NCBI RefSeq assembly: GCF_003001935.1
Contig: NZ_PVNG01000003.1
Coordinates: 434,001-498,000 of the forward strand
Length of the DNA stretch: 64,000 nucleotides
Source of the DNA: Nonomuraea fuscirosea
Lineage (GTDB): Bacteria > Actinomycetota > Actinomycetes > Streptosporangiales > Streptosporangiaceae
Reading direction: 5' to 3'
The position numbers were made by a program, and so were the translations under genes. Under the pieces are notes generated by a model. That model worked only from the letters and a program-made list of their open reading frames with translations, searched no databases and was not told the DNA's origin. Position 1 is the stretch's first letter. The number at the start of each line of letters is the position of its first letter. Shown here piece by piece: positions 23,566 to 32,500 of this stretch.

Positions 23566-25194
23566 TCACGCCGTTCCTCCGACTCCCGAGATCCGGGGGA
23601 TGCCCACCCGCGTGAGCCGGGGCACGCTCTCTCCCGCCTTCTTCAGCACGCCGTCCTTGACCAGCCGCAGCTGCTTGCCCGGGGCCGGCTTGGGAGCGCC
23701 GCCGTGGTCGCCGCCGCTCTGGGCCAGGCGCAGGGCCAGCGCGGGGCACATGTCGACGGCCCGGCGCGCCTCCTTGGCCATGAACCCGGGGATCGTGTTG
23801 AACGACGGGAAGCCGTAGTCGTCCAGCTCCACGAACTCGGGCAGCAGGTGCGCGCACAGCCCGTGCCCCGCACAGCGGGACCAGTCGACCTCCAGCCGGT
23901 ACTCCGGCTCGGGCTCGCGCTCGGGCATCGGCAGCACCCCGCGTACGGGGCGGCCGCAGGAGCCCTGCTCCAGGTGCTGGGCGATCTCGATCTCGAACGC
24001 GTCCAGCGCGGACAGCACGAACTTGGCCGTGCCGTCCGGGTGGAAGCAGGCCCCGCGCCGCTCGACGCCGCGCACGCAGCGCCGTACGGCGTCCACCGAG
24101 CCGGTGCCCTCGACCAGGGCGTACATGGCCCTGGCGATGTCGGGCAGGCCGAGCCGGCACGGCCCGCACTGGCCCGCGGACTCGGCCGCGAGGTAGGCGG
24201 CGACCCGGGCGGCCTCGCCCAGGGCGCAGGTCGCCTCGCCGAGCGGGACGATGATCCCGGCCCCGAGGGTGGCGCCGGCCTGCTTCATGCCCTCGCGGGA
24301 GAGCACGGCGGTCTCGACGACGTCGGCCGACAGCCACGCGCCGTGGTAGCCGCCGATGAGGACGCCGTCGCCGACCTCCGCCTCGCACAGGCCGAGCACG
24401 TCCGCCAGGTACGTCCCGGTCGGCGCCTCGATGACGGCGCCGTTGGCCGCGCCGCCGCTGACGGTGAGCAGGATGGTGCCGGGCTCCTTGGCGGTGCCCA
24501 CCTCGGCGTACTTCTCCGGCCCGTACTCGGCCAGCAGCGCGAACTGCGCGTACGTCTCGGTGTTGGACAGCAGTGTGGGCAGCCCGTCCACGCCGCTGGT
24601 CGCGGCCCGCTTCTTGCGGCCGGGAGGAATGCCCTCCTCGCCGTTCACGGCCTTGACCAGCGCGCCGCCCTCGCCGGAGATGAACCGCTCCTTGATCCCG
24701 ACCACGCGGATCGGGACCCGGCTCTCGGCTCCGCCGGAGACGTTGGCCGCGCGGCGCTCGGCCACGGCGGCGGCCACGGACGCCTCGGCGACCTCGCCGC
24801 CGGCCGTGGCGACGACCACCTCGCGGGCGCCGAGCGCCTCGGCCGCCAGCACCGCGCCGTCCAGCACCAGGTGCGGGTTGCGGGTGAGCAGCATGGCGTC
24901 CTTGGAGCTGGCCGGCTCGCCTTCCGCGCCGTTGACCAGCACCACGCACTCACCGCCTGGGCCGGTCGCGTCGGCCACGGCACGCAACTTGCGGGCGAAG
25001 GGGAAGGCCGCTCCCCCTCGCCCGCGCATGTCCACCTCGTTGGCGTACGAGATGAGCTCGCCCAGCTCCCTGGGCTCGACGAGCCCGTGGAGCGTGCGGT
25101 GGGCGGGCAGGTCGAGCCGTCGGCAGTGGTCCAGCCCGGCGGTCAGCCGGGCCGGACCCATGCGTAAGACCCGTGGCACTCTGGCCGGAATCAC
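23566..25194 (-). CDS. NuoF-like flavoprotein fused to a C-terminal ferredoxin
   Basis: A 542-residue cytoplasmic protein related to the NADH-binding 51-kDa subunit of complex I. It has the nucleotide/FMN motifs MRGRGGAAFPFARKL and VLVNGAEGEPASSKD, an SLBB-like region, and the N3 iron-sulfur region written ESAGQCGPCRLG, where the first of three usual cysteines is alanine. The C-terminal about 120 residues form a ferredoxin (VDWSRCAGHGLC, then DMCPALAL) of the three-cysteine type. The start is GTG 25194 with AAGGAG. It is the last gene of a leftward cluster, 34 nt after a heme membrane protein, and probably passes electrons from NAD(P)H to that protein. No NuoE partner is present. Confidence 0.85.
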   Translation of the reverse strand: MIPARVPRVLRMGPARLTAGLDHCRRLDLPAHRTLHGLVEPRELGELISYANEVDMRGRGGAAFPFARKLRAVADATGPGGECVVLVNGAEGEPASSKDAMLLTRNPHLVLDGAVLAAEALGAREVVVATAGGEVAEASVAAAVAERRAANVSGGAESRVPIRVVGIKERFISGEGGALVKAVNGEEGIPPGRKKRAATSGVDGLPTLLSNTETYAQFALLAEYGPEKYAEVGTAKEPGTILLTVSGGAANGAVIEAPTGTYLADVLGLCEAEVGDGVLIGGYHGAWLSADVVETAVLSREGMKQAGATLGAGIIVPLGEATCALGEAARVAAYLAAESAGQCGPCRLGLPDIARAMYALVEGTGSVDAVRRCVRGVERRGACFHPDGTAKFVLSALDAFEIEIAQHLEQGSCGRPVRGVLPMPEREPEPEYRLEVDWSRCAGHGLCAHLLPEFVELDDYGFPSFNTIPGFMAKEARRAVDMCPALALRLAQSGGDHGGAPKPAPGKQLRLVKDGVLKKAGESVPRLTRVGIPRISGVGGTA

Positions 25195-25228
25195 AGTCGC
25201 TCCTTGGGACGCGCGAGCAGGACGGTGG

Positions 25229-26065
25229 TCATCCTGCCTCCCGATATCTGCGCCGGGCCTCTGCGAGGCTCACGGGTGCGGCGGCCGCTCTCGGTCCTGC
25301 CGCCGCCGCGCCGGCGGCGACAGGAGCCTTCATCGGACGTTCTGACGGGACGCCCACGGCGGCGGCCGCGGTCACCGGGGGCGCTTCGACCTTCTCGGGT
25401 ACGATCGGCGGCCGGCGCAGCGAGGCCAGCACGCGGACGATCAGCGCACCGCCGACCGCCGCCATGCTGGCCACGTACGACCAGGCCACCCAGCCGGCCG
25501 GCGGACGGCCGGCCGTCAGGCCATGCATGATCCCGACGGGCCAGGCCAGGTAGGCGGCCGAGTGGAAAATCCGCCACATCCATGGCCTGCTCCGTGTCGC
25601 GAACCGCCCCCTGAGCATTCCCGTCACCACGGCCACGACCATCAGGTCGAAGGCCAGGGTGCCGAACCCCACGTAGATGCCCGCGACCGGCACGACCGCT
25701 GCCCCCGGCGGCACGTGACCCAGGCTGATCATGAGCGTGATGTGGGTGATCAGGTACGCCAGGCCGATCAGCGCGGTGGCCCGGTGCGCGAGCTGTGCCC
25801 TGACCCGGTTGGCCGGCGACAGGAACACGCGTTCGGTGGTGAGCAGGCCGAGCGCGACGGTCGCGGTCAGCAGCACCAGGGCGAACACGCCCGCGTAGAA
25901 CTCGAGGAAGCCGACCCCCTGGCCCAGCATCCCGATCCCGCGCTCCGTCCTGGTCAGCGCGAACGCCGACAGGAGGATCGCCATGACCGAGGCGCTCGCC
26001 CCCAGCCGGACACTCCTGGTGTCCAGCTTGGTGGGGGCGTGCCGGGGGCTACGTCTGTGGAGCAT
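25229..26065 (-). CDS. ferric-reductase-like / cytochrome b membrane protein
   Basis: A 278-residue protein with about six hydrophobic helices. Two histidine pairs have heme-binding spacing: H-x13-H within LAHRATALIGLAYLITH, and H-x12-H within FHSAAYLAWPVGIMH, the bis-heme b arrangement of ferric-reductase-like transmembrane proteins. The last 70 residues are a cytoplasmic Ala/Pro-rich tail. GGAGGG precedes ATG 26065. It lies between a secreted DUF1996 protein and a NuoF-ferredoxin fusion on the same strand, so it is likely to move electrons across the membrane. The extracellular acceptor is unknown. Confidence 0.82.
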   Translation of the reverse strand: MLHRRSPRHAPTKLDTRSVRLGASASVMAILLSAFALTRTERGIGMLGQGVGFLEFYAGVFALVLLTATVALGLLTTERVFLSPANRVRAQLAHRATALIGLAYLITHITLMISLGHVPPGAAVVPVAGIYVGFGTLAFDLMVVAVVTGMLRGRFATRSRPWMWRIFHSAAYLAWPVGIMHGLTAGRPPAGWVAWSYVASMAAVGGALIVRVLASLRRPPIVPEKVEAPPVTAAAAVGVPSERPMKAPVAAGAAAAGPRAAAAPVSLAEARRRYREAG

Positions 26066-26136
26066 GTATTTCCCTCCAGGGTCGAGTGAGGGTGCGACTC
26101 GGAAGGCTGCGCCGCCCGAGGGGCGGGGGGTTCAGG

Positions 26137-27684
26137 TCAGCAACGGCGCCCCCGGTTGATGCACGAGACGACGGTCTGCATCAACCGGTCAGGCATGACG
26201 TTGACGAAGTCACCGTGGTCCGTGACCGGGTTGTGCTTCTGTTCGGGGAAGGCGTCCACGGCGAACGACGGCCCCTGGGGCACGCTGTACCCGAGGGTCA
26301 TGCGCAGTCGCGGAATCGCCCGGGTGCCTTGCGGGCAGGCTCCGTTCTGGTCGGGGAAGACCACGTGGTTCCGATGGTTCGCGCTGTCGGTGTTCTGACC
26401 GTCCCAGCAGCTGGGGAAGTCCAGAATACGGAGCAGTTGGCTGCCGCGCGGGCAAAGCGTGTATTTGTCCGGACTTATGCGGTTTTGGAATCCTGAGCAG
26501 CTCCAGCCGGCGCGGGCGTTGGCGGTGCCGTTCGTGGCCGCCTTGGCGTCACCGGTGATGATCCGGATGAACCTCGGCATCGCGACCACCTGGGAGGTGG
26601 CGTTGCCGCCGAACTCCAGCCGCACGGAGCGCGGGCGCAGCACGGTGCCGACGTTGCCGTCGGGGTCGTTGGCGTTGACGTCCGACTTGCGGTCCCTGAT
26701 CACGGGCCAGTAGTACGTGGACTGGTCGCCCAGCCGGCAGGTCGTGCCCGCCGCCGCCAGGCTCTCGTCGGTGGAGAACGCGTCCGTCGACAGGTTGCCC
26801 ACGTAGTCGTGCAGGTGGTGCGCGCCGTTGCTCACACCGGGAGCGACGATGAAGTTGTCGGGGTTGTTGTGGCCGTTACGGTTCGTGCCGCACTGCGAGA
26901 CGAAGGAGCCGCGGGAGCCGTTGCGGGCGGGCCGCGCGTCGAGGCGCACCGGCGCCACCTGGCGGATGTTCACGAAGTCCTCGGGGAACGGGCCGAGGTC
27001 GGCGCAGGCCTCCTCCTCGTCGTTGCCGCCGGTCGCGGTCGGGGAGGCCGAGGGGGAAGCGCTCGGGTCCGCGTCGCCCCCGTCGTCGGGGTTCTGCGTC
27101 TGGCTGGGGCTCGGGCTGGGGGAGTCGGTCGGCCGGCCGCCGTTGCCGCCGCGGCGGCGGGACTGGACCGTGGGGTTGTCCTCCGGCGCGGTCTGGGAGG
27201 CGTCGGCGCCCTGGTCCTGGTTCTGGTCCTGACCCTGGCCTTGGTCCTGACCCTGGTCCTGGCCGTCAGGGTCCTGGGCGGGGTCGAGCGCGACGCTGCC
27301 GCCCTGAGGGGCCTGCTGGTCGTCGCCGGTGCCCTGTTGGTCCTGCTGGTCCTGCTGCCCCTGCTGGTCACCGTTCTGGCCGGTGCCCTGCTGGTCGCCG
27401 TTCTGGCCGTTGTCCTGCTGGTCGCCGGTGCCCTGCTGGTCCGGCTGCTGCTGATCCTGCTGCCCCTGCTGGTCCTGATCCTGATCCTGGTCCTGGTTCC
27501 GCTGGCCCCGCTGGTCGCGGTTCGGCTGCTGGGACTGGCTCGCCTGAGGTGACTGCTCGGCGGGGTCGCAGTGGTCGGCGAAAGCCGGGCTGCTGCTCAC
27601 GCCGATGACGGCCGCCGATACCAGGCCGCCTGCCGCCATGGCCAGAGCGGATGCGGCCGCGGCCATGCGTCTGGATCTCCTCAT
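26137..27684 (-). CDS. secreted DUF1996 protein with Gln/Asp/Gly-rich linker
   Basis: A 515-residue exported protein. A signal peptide (MRRSRRMAAAASALAMAAGG, cleavage near SPAFADH) is followed by a roughly 180-residue low-complexity region rich in Gln, Asp and Gly (many GQNGDQQ and DQDQDQ units) and a Pro/Ser/Thr stretch. The C-terminal about 280 residues match the DUF1996 pattern (FIVAPGVSNGAHHLHDYVGN, STYYWPVIRDR, GYSVPQGPSFAVDAFPEQ). Its conserved histidines (HHLHDY, NHRNHVVF) could bind metal. GAGGAGACACAC precedes ATG 27684, which overlaps the stop of the DUF4142 gene. Role unknown; context suggests an extracellular partner of the heme protein encoded next. Confidence 0.82.
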   Translation of the reverse strand: MRRSRRMAAAASALAMAAGGLVSAAVIGVSSSPAFADHCDPAEQSPQASQSQQPNRDQRGQRNQDQDQDQDQQGQQDQQQPDQQGTGDQQDNGQNGDQQGTGQNGDQQGQQDQQDQQGTGDDQQAPQGGSVALDPAQDPDGQDQGQDQGQGQDQNQDQGADASQTAPEDNPTVQSRRRGGNGGRPTDSPSPSPSQTQNPDDGGDADPSASPSASPTATGGNDEEEACADLGPFPEDFVNIRQVAPVRLDARPARNGSRGSFVSQCGTNRNGHNNPDNFIVAPGVSNGAHHLHDYVGNLSTDAFSTDESLAAAGTTCRLGDQSTYYWPVIRDRKSDVNANDPDGNVGTVLRPRSVRLEFGGNATSQVVAMPRFIRIITGDAKAATNGTANARAGWSCSGFQNRISPDKYTLCPRGSQLLRILDFPSCWDGQNTDSANHRNHVVFPDQNGACPQGTRAIPRLRMTLGYSVPQGPSFAVDAFPEQKHNPVTDHGDFVNVMPDRLMQTVVSCINRGRRC

Positions 27685-28361
27685 GTGTGTCTCCTCTTTT
27701 CCACCGCCATCGCGACGGGTGGAGCAGGTGCGGGAGTCGGGGGTTCGGGCAACTGGCTGTGATCGACCAGGCCGGTCGACTCCAGGTACGCCATATGGCG
27801 CATCACGTAGTTGATGCCTTCTCCGGCGAATTTCCGGATGTCGGAGTTGCGCGTTCCGGCTCGTACGCTCGCCAGGGTGCTGAAGACCTTGCCGTGAGCT
27901 GCACGCAGCAGGTTCACGTAGTCCTTGTCGAAGGCCGGTCCGCTCTCGGCGGCCATCTGGGCCATCCAGCGTTGCTGGTCGGGATTGGGCTCGTCCGGCA
28001 GGGCCACGCCCAGCTTCTTGGCGGTCTGGCGGGTGATCAGGTCGAGATCCATGTGCTCGCCCATGATCAACTTGCCGACCTCCTTCACGCGCTGGGACTC
28101 GGCGCGGGTCTGGGCGTACTCGCCGGCGGGCATCTCCCATAGCCCTGCCTGACGGACTTTGATCAGCAGATCGCGGTCGGCAGCTGTGAGCGGTCCTGAC
28201 GACGTCTGTGACCATTGGGCGGCCGCGGGATCGATCGATGGTGGCATGACCAGCACGATCGTCACGGCGGCGGCTACGACGAAGCCGCCGAGCATGAACA
28301 ACTCGCCGCGCAAAAGCCTGTGCATGGTCGGAGGTACGCGCCTGTACCGGTTCTGGTTCAC
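27681..28361 (-). CDS. DUF4142 protein, membrane-anchored or secreted
   Basis: A 226-residue protein with one N-terminal hydrophobic segment (FMLGGFVVAAAVTIVLVMPP) and a helical DUF4142 domain (LTAADRDLLIKVRQAGLWEM, GKLIMGEHMDLDLITRQTAKKLG, NLLRAAHGKVFSTLASVRAG). The fold is ferritin-like in predicted character. The start is placed at GTG 28361, with ATG 28325 as an alternative; neither has a strong ribosome binding site. It is first in the leftward cluster, coupled by ATGA to the DUF1996 gene, and faces an ECF sigma gene across 72 bp. Confidence 0.78.
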   Translation of the reverse strand: MNQNRYRRVPPTMHRLLRGELFMLGGFVVAAAVTIVLVMPPSIDPAAAQWSQTSSGPLTAADRDLLIKVRQAGLWEMPAGEYAQTRAESQRVKEVGKLIMGEHMDLDLITRQTAKKLGVALPDEPNPDQQRWMAQMAAESGPAFDKDYVNLLRAAHGKVFSTLASVRAGTRNSDIRKFAGEGINYVMRHMAYLESTGLVDHSQLPEPPTPAPAPPVAMAVEKRRHT

Positions 28362-28433
28362 CTATGGCCGGAGATAGTTAGAAATGACTGGAGTTATCGG
28401 AGTGGCTACCGCTTGGATAACGAAGGTGTAAAG
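28362..28433. promoter_or_regulatory. divergent promoter region between DUF4142 operon and ECF sigma gene
   Basis: This 72-bp AT-richer gap must carry promoters for both directions. It includes repeated GGAGTTATC/GGATAAC-like elements (around 28391 and 28415) that are partly inverted with respect to each other. ECF factors usually drive their own gene and a neighbouring target, so both promoters are probably sigma-dependent; I cannot assign -35/-10 boxes with confidence. Confidence 0.45.
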
Positions 28434-28988
28434 ATGTGCCCCGTGCTAGGTCACCTCGACGGCAGGTTCGAGAGTGCGGATGCCGAGGCGGAGCATCGCA
28501 TCGCGGTGCTTTACCAGGAGTTCGGCGGCCCTCTGCTGCGACACGTCCGCAAATCCACAGGTAACGACCTTCAGTGGGCTGAAGACGTTGTGCAGGAGAC
28601 GCTCGTCCGAGCCTGGCGGAACTCGGCAAGACTGCAATGGGAACCGAGCCTCATATGGGCATGGCTGCTTACCGTGGCCCGCCGCATAGTCATTGATGGG
28701 CGTCGGCGTAAGAGCGTGCGGCCGCAGGAGGTCGAGCCGCCCGAAGTCGACATGATGTCGGTCCCGGACGGATCGGAGCGTGCGCTGTCGGCGATGGTCG
28801 TCGCGGACGCTCTCCGGTCGCTGTCCGAAGAACACCGCCAAGTCATTGAGCACACCTATCTCCGAGACCGTACGATAAGTGAGGCGGCGGAGATTCTGGG
28901 GATCCCGCCGGGCACGGTGAAGTCCCGGCTCTACTACGGGATCCGGGCTCTCCGCGAGCTGCTGCGGGACAAGGGGGTAGCCGGCTGA
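28434..28988 (+). CDS. ECF-type RNA polymerase sigma factor
   Basis: A 184-residue extracytoplasmic-function sigma factor with region 2 (RIAVLYQEFGGPLLRHV, WAEDVVQETLVRAWRN) and region 4 (RSLSEEHRQVIEHTYLRDRT, EILGIPPGTVKSRLYYG). There is no region 1 or 3. ATG 28434 has GAAGG upstream and fits family length, so the longer open frame is not used. It overlaps a zinc-finger anti-sigma gene and is divergent from the DUF4142/DUF1996/heme/NuoF cluster, its probable target. The signal is unknown. Confidence 0.93.
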   Translation: MCPVLGHLDGRFESADAEAEHRIAVLYQEFGGPLLRHVRKSTGNDLQWAEDVVQETLVRAWRNSARLQWEPSLIWAWLLTVARRIVIDGRRRKSVRPQEVEPPEVDMMSVPDGSERALSAMVVADALRSLSEEHRQVIEHTYLRDRTISEAAEILGIPPGTVKSRLYYGIRALRELLRDKGVAG

Positions 28989-29188
28989 TGCATGACGGGG
29001 TGGCCGCTTACGTCCTCGGTGTCCTCGACGATGAGGAGCACGAGGCCTTCGAACGCCACCTCGACACATGCGAGCGCTGCCAGGCGGAGCTGGTCGAGCT
29101 CGCCGAGCTGCCGGACCAGCTCGACGAGCTCAAGAACTCCCCCTCCTCGACCTCAGGCGACGACCCCCCGATGTCGATGTCACATTGA
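28988..29188 (+). CDS. short zinc-binding anti-sigma factor without membrane segment
   Basis: A 66-residue protein overlapping the sigma stop codon (TGATG). It carries the ZAS motif HxxxCxxC as HLDTCERC within the usual context VLGVLDDEEHEAFERHL. Normal anti-sigma factors of this class continue into a membrane helix and an extracytoplasmic sensor; here the reading frame ends after a short Ser/Pro/Asp tail. It may be a soluble anti-sigma factor responding to redox or zinc, or a truncated one. No frame continues a membrane helix downstream. Confidence 0.82.
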   Translation: MHDGVAAYVLGVLDDEEHEAFERHLDTCERCQAELVELAELPDQLDELKNSPSSTSGDDPPMSMSH

Positions 29189-29213
29189 CGTTTATGTCCT
29201 TTTCGGGTGGTAT
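29185..29213 (+). promoter_or_regulatory. candidate housekeeping promoter upstream of glutamate dehydrogenase
   Basis: TTGACG at 29185-29190 and TGGTAT at 29208-29213 are separated by 17 bp. The -35 box is strong; the -10 box is a weak match. It is about 355 nt before the glutamate dehydrogenase start. Confidence 0.35.
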
Positions 29214-29567
29214 CGGTACGGCGAGGCGTTGCGCCCGGCCCCGCGGCCAGGCGGTCAGGGGGAGGTGTTCGGTGGGCATCGAAGGCGATGCGCCCGTTCC
29301 CCCGCGTCGGCGGTCCGGTGATGAAGGCGGCCGGCTGTCGTACAGCGGCCGTTTTCGCATGTTCCGGCCCCGGCATCGGTCTCGGCCCCATCCCCGGCCC
29401 CTCGCCCAGCGGCGCCGCAGGCTCTCCGAGCCCGCGCCGTGGGATGCTGGTCCGACCGCCCTCACCCAGCGTGGTAGCACACGCCCGCACTACTTCCCGC
29501 TGCTGTGGGAACCAAGGGCCTGGCTATGAACAGCCATGGCGAACCCTCACAAAGGAGTGAGAGCGAA
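29214..29567 (+). other. long leader/intergenic region before glutamate dehydrogenase, no gene assigned
   Basis: About 350 bp between the anti-sigma gene and the glutamate dehydrogenase start. Several open frames cross it in both directions, but none has a ribosome binding site or recognisable protein. The end (29551-29557) holds AAAGGAG, the ribosome binding site of the next gene. I see no riboswitch that I can name. Confidence 0.5.
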
Positions 29568-32500
29568 ATGCCGCTCGACGAGGCCAAGGACGAGCTGCTC
29601 CAGAGAGCCGCAGAGAGTTGCGCGGTGGGCAGCGAGCATCTGAGCGCCGAGGAGGCTCTGTCCTTCCTCCGGTTCTACTACCGGCATGTCGCGCCGGAGG
29701 ACCTGCTCGACCGCAACCCCGTTGACGTGTACGGCCCCGCGATGTCCCAGCGCCGGCTGGCCGAGCTCCGCCCCCAGGGCAGGGCCGTGGTGCGGGCCTA
29801 CACCCCCACGATCGACGAGCACGGCTGGGACCCCGGCCGCTCCGTGGTGGAGGTGGTCACCGACGACATGCCGTTCCTGGTGGACTCGGTGACGATGGAG
29901 CTCGACCGGCACGGCCTGGGCACCTATCTGGTGGTCCATCCGCAGATGCGGGTGCGCCGCGACATGACGGGACGGATGCTCGGCCGCGGCCAGGAGGACG
30001 TGACCGGCCAGATGCTGGTCGAGTCGTGGATCCACATCGAGATCGACCGCCAGTCCGACCCCGAGGCGCTCAAGCGGGTCGAGGGCGACCTGCAGCGGGT
30101 GCTCACCGACGTGCGCCACGCGGTCGAGGACTTCAGGAAGATGCGGGCGCTGGCGGTGCAGACCGCCGAGGACCTGAGCATGAACCCGCCGCCGCTGGAG
30201 CCCGCGGAGGTGGAGGACAGCCTCGACCTGCTGCGCTGGCTCGCCGACGGGCACTTCACGTTCCTCGGCTACCGCGAGTACCGCCTGGAGCACACCGACG
30301 AGGGCGAGACGCTGCGGGCGCTGCCGGGGGCGGCGCTGGGCATCCTGCGCGACGACAGGGCCGGTTCCGACAGCTTCGCCGCGCTGCCCGCCGAGGTGCG
30401 GGCCAAGGCGCGCGAGAAGCAGCTCATGATCATCACCAAGGCCAACTCCAGGGCCACCGTGCACCGCGCCACCTACCTCGACTACATCGGGGTCAAGCTG
30501 TTCTCCCCCGACGGCGAGGTGATCGGGGAGCGGCGCTTCCTCGGCCTGTTCACCCACGTGGCCTACAGCGAGTCGATCTCCAGGATCCCCGTGCTGCGGC
30601 GCAAGCTGGGCGACGTGCTCGAAGCGGCCGGGCTGACCGCCGACAGCCACGACGGCAAGGACCTGATCGAGATCCTCGAGACGTTCCCGCGCGACGAGCT
30701 CTTCCAGACCTCGGTCGACCAGCTCCTGCCCATCGCGATGGGCGTGCTGCGGCTGCGCGAGCGCAAGCAGGTCAAGCTGTTCCTGCGGCGCGACGACTAC
30801 GGCCGCTACATCTCCTGCCTCATCTACCTGCCGCGCGACCGCTACACCACCAAGGTCCGGCTGAAGATGGAGGAGGTGCTGCTCAAGGCGCTGGGCGGCA
30901 GGTCGCTCGACTACAGCGCGATGATCGGCGAGTCCGTGCTGGCCCGGCTGCACGTGGTCGTGCGCGGCGAGCGCGGCACCCCGCTGCCGCGGCCGAGCGT
31001 GGACGTGGAGGAGCTGGAGGCGCGCCTGGCCGCCATCACCCGCTCCTGGGAGGACGACCTGGCCACGGCGCTGGGGGAGATGACCTCCGAGGAGGAGGCG
31101 CCCGCGCTCATCAAGCGGTACGCCTCCGCCTTTCCCGAGGGGTACAAGGTCGACTTCCCACCCAAGGTGGCCGTGGTGGACCTGCGGCGGCTCGAACACC
31201 TCGTCGAGCAGGGTGACGGCGAACGGGTCGAGATCAACCTGTACGAGCCGTACGACGCCGAGGAGGGCGAGCGGCGGCTCAAGGTCTACAAGGTCGGTTC
31301 GCCGATCTCGCTGTCCCAGGCGCTGCCGCTGATCCAGCGGCTCGGCGTGGAGGTCGTGGACGAGCGGCCGTACGAGATCGACCGGGACAACGACCCGCGC
31401 ACCAAGAACGCCTGGATCTACGACTTCGGGCTGCGGTACACCCCCTCGGACGAGGTCGACAGGAACGACTTCAAGCGCCTCTTCCAGGACGGGCTCACCG
31501 CGCTGTGGCACGGGCGGGTGCAGGCCGACGACTTCAACGCGCTGATCCTGGCCGCCGGGCTGACCTGGGAGCAGGTCGAGATCTTGCGGGCCTACGCCAA
31601 GTACCTGCGCCAGGCCGGGAGCACGTTCTCGCAGCCGTACATGGAGCAGGTGCTCAGGGACAACGTGCGGCTGGCGCGGCTGCTCGTGCAGCTGTTCGAG
31701 GCCAAGCTGGATCCGCGGCGGGGCGAGGACGTGCGGGTGGAGCTGGTGGACGCGCTGCACGAGGAGATCCTCGGGGCGCTGGACGCGGTGGCCTCGCTGG
31801 ACGAGGACCGCATTCTGCGGGCGTACCTGGAGATGATTCAGGCGACATTGCGCACCAATTACTTCCAAACAGTGGATGGTCGCCGCAAATCGTACATATC
31901 GCTCAAACTCGACCCCGGGGCCATTAGTGTCCTGCCGTTGCCGCGGCCGAAGTACGAGATTTTCGTGTACTCGCCGCGCGTCGAAGGCGTGCATCTGCGT
32001 TTCGGGAAAGTCGCCCGCGGCGGGTTGCGGTGGTCGGATCGGATGGAGGATTTCCGGACGGAGATTCTCGGCCTGGTCAAAGCACAGATGGTGAAAAATA
32101 CCGTTATTGTGCCGACTGGGTCCAAGGGCGGCTTTGTTGTTAAGCGTCCGCCAAAGTCTGGTTCGCGGGAGGACGTGCTCGCCGAGGGCGTGGCCTGCTA
32201 CCGCACGTTCATCTCCGGGCTGCTCGACGTCACCGACAACCTGGTGGACGGCAAGGTCGTGCCCCCGCCCGACGTGGTCAGGCACGACGGCGACGACACC
32301 TACCTCGTGGTCGCCGCCGACAAGGGCACCGCCACCTTCTCCGACATCGCCAACAGCGTGGCCAAGGAGTACGGCTTCTGGCTCGGCGACGCCTTCGCCT
32401 CCGGCGGCTCGATCGGCTACGACCACAAGGCCATGGGCATCACCGCCCGCGGCGCCTGGGAGTCGGTCAAGTACCACTTCCGCACCATGGGCGTCGACGT

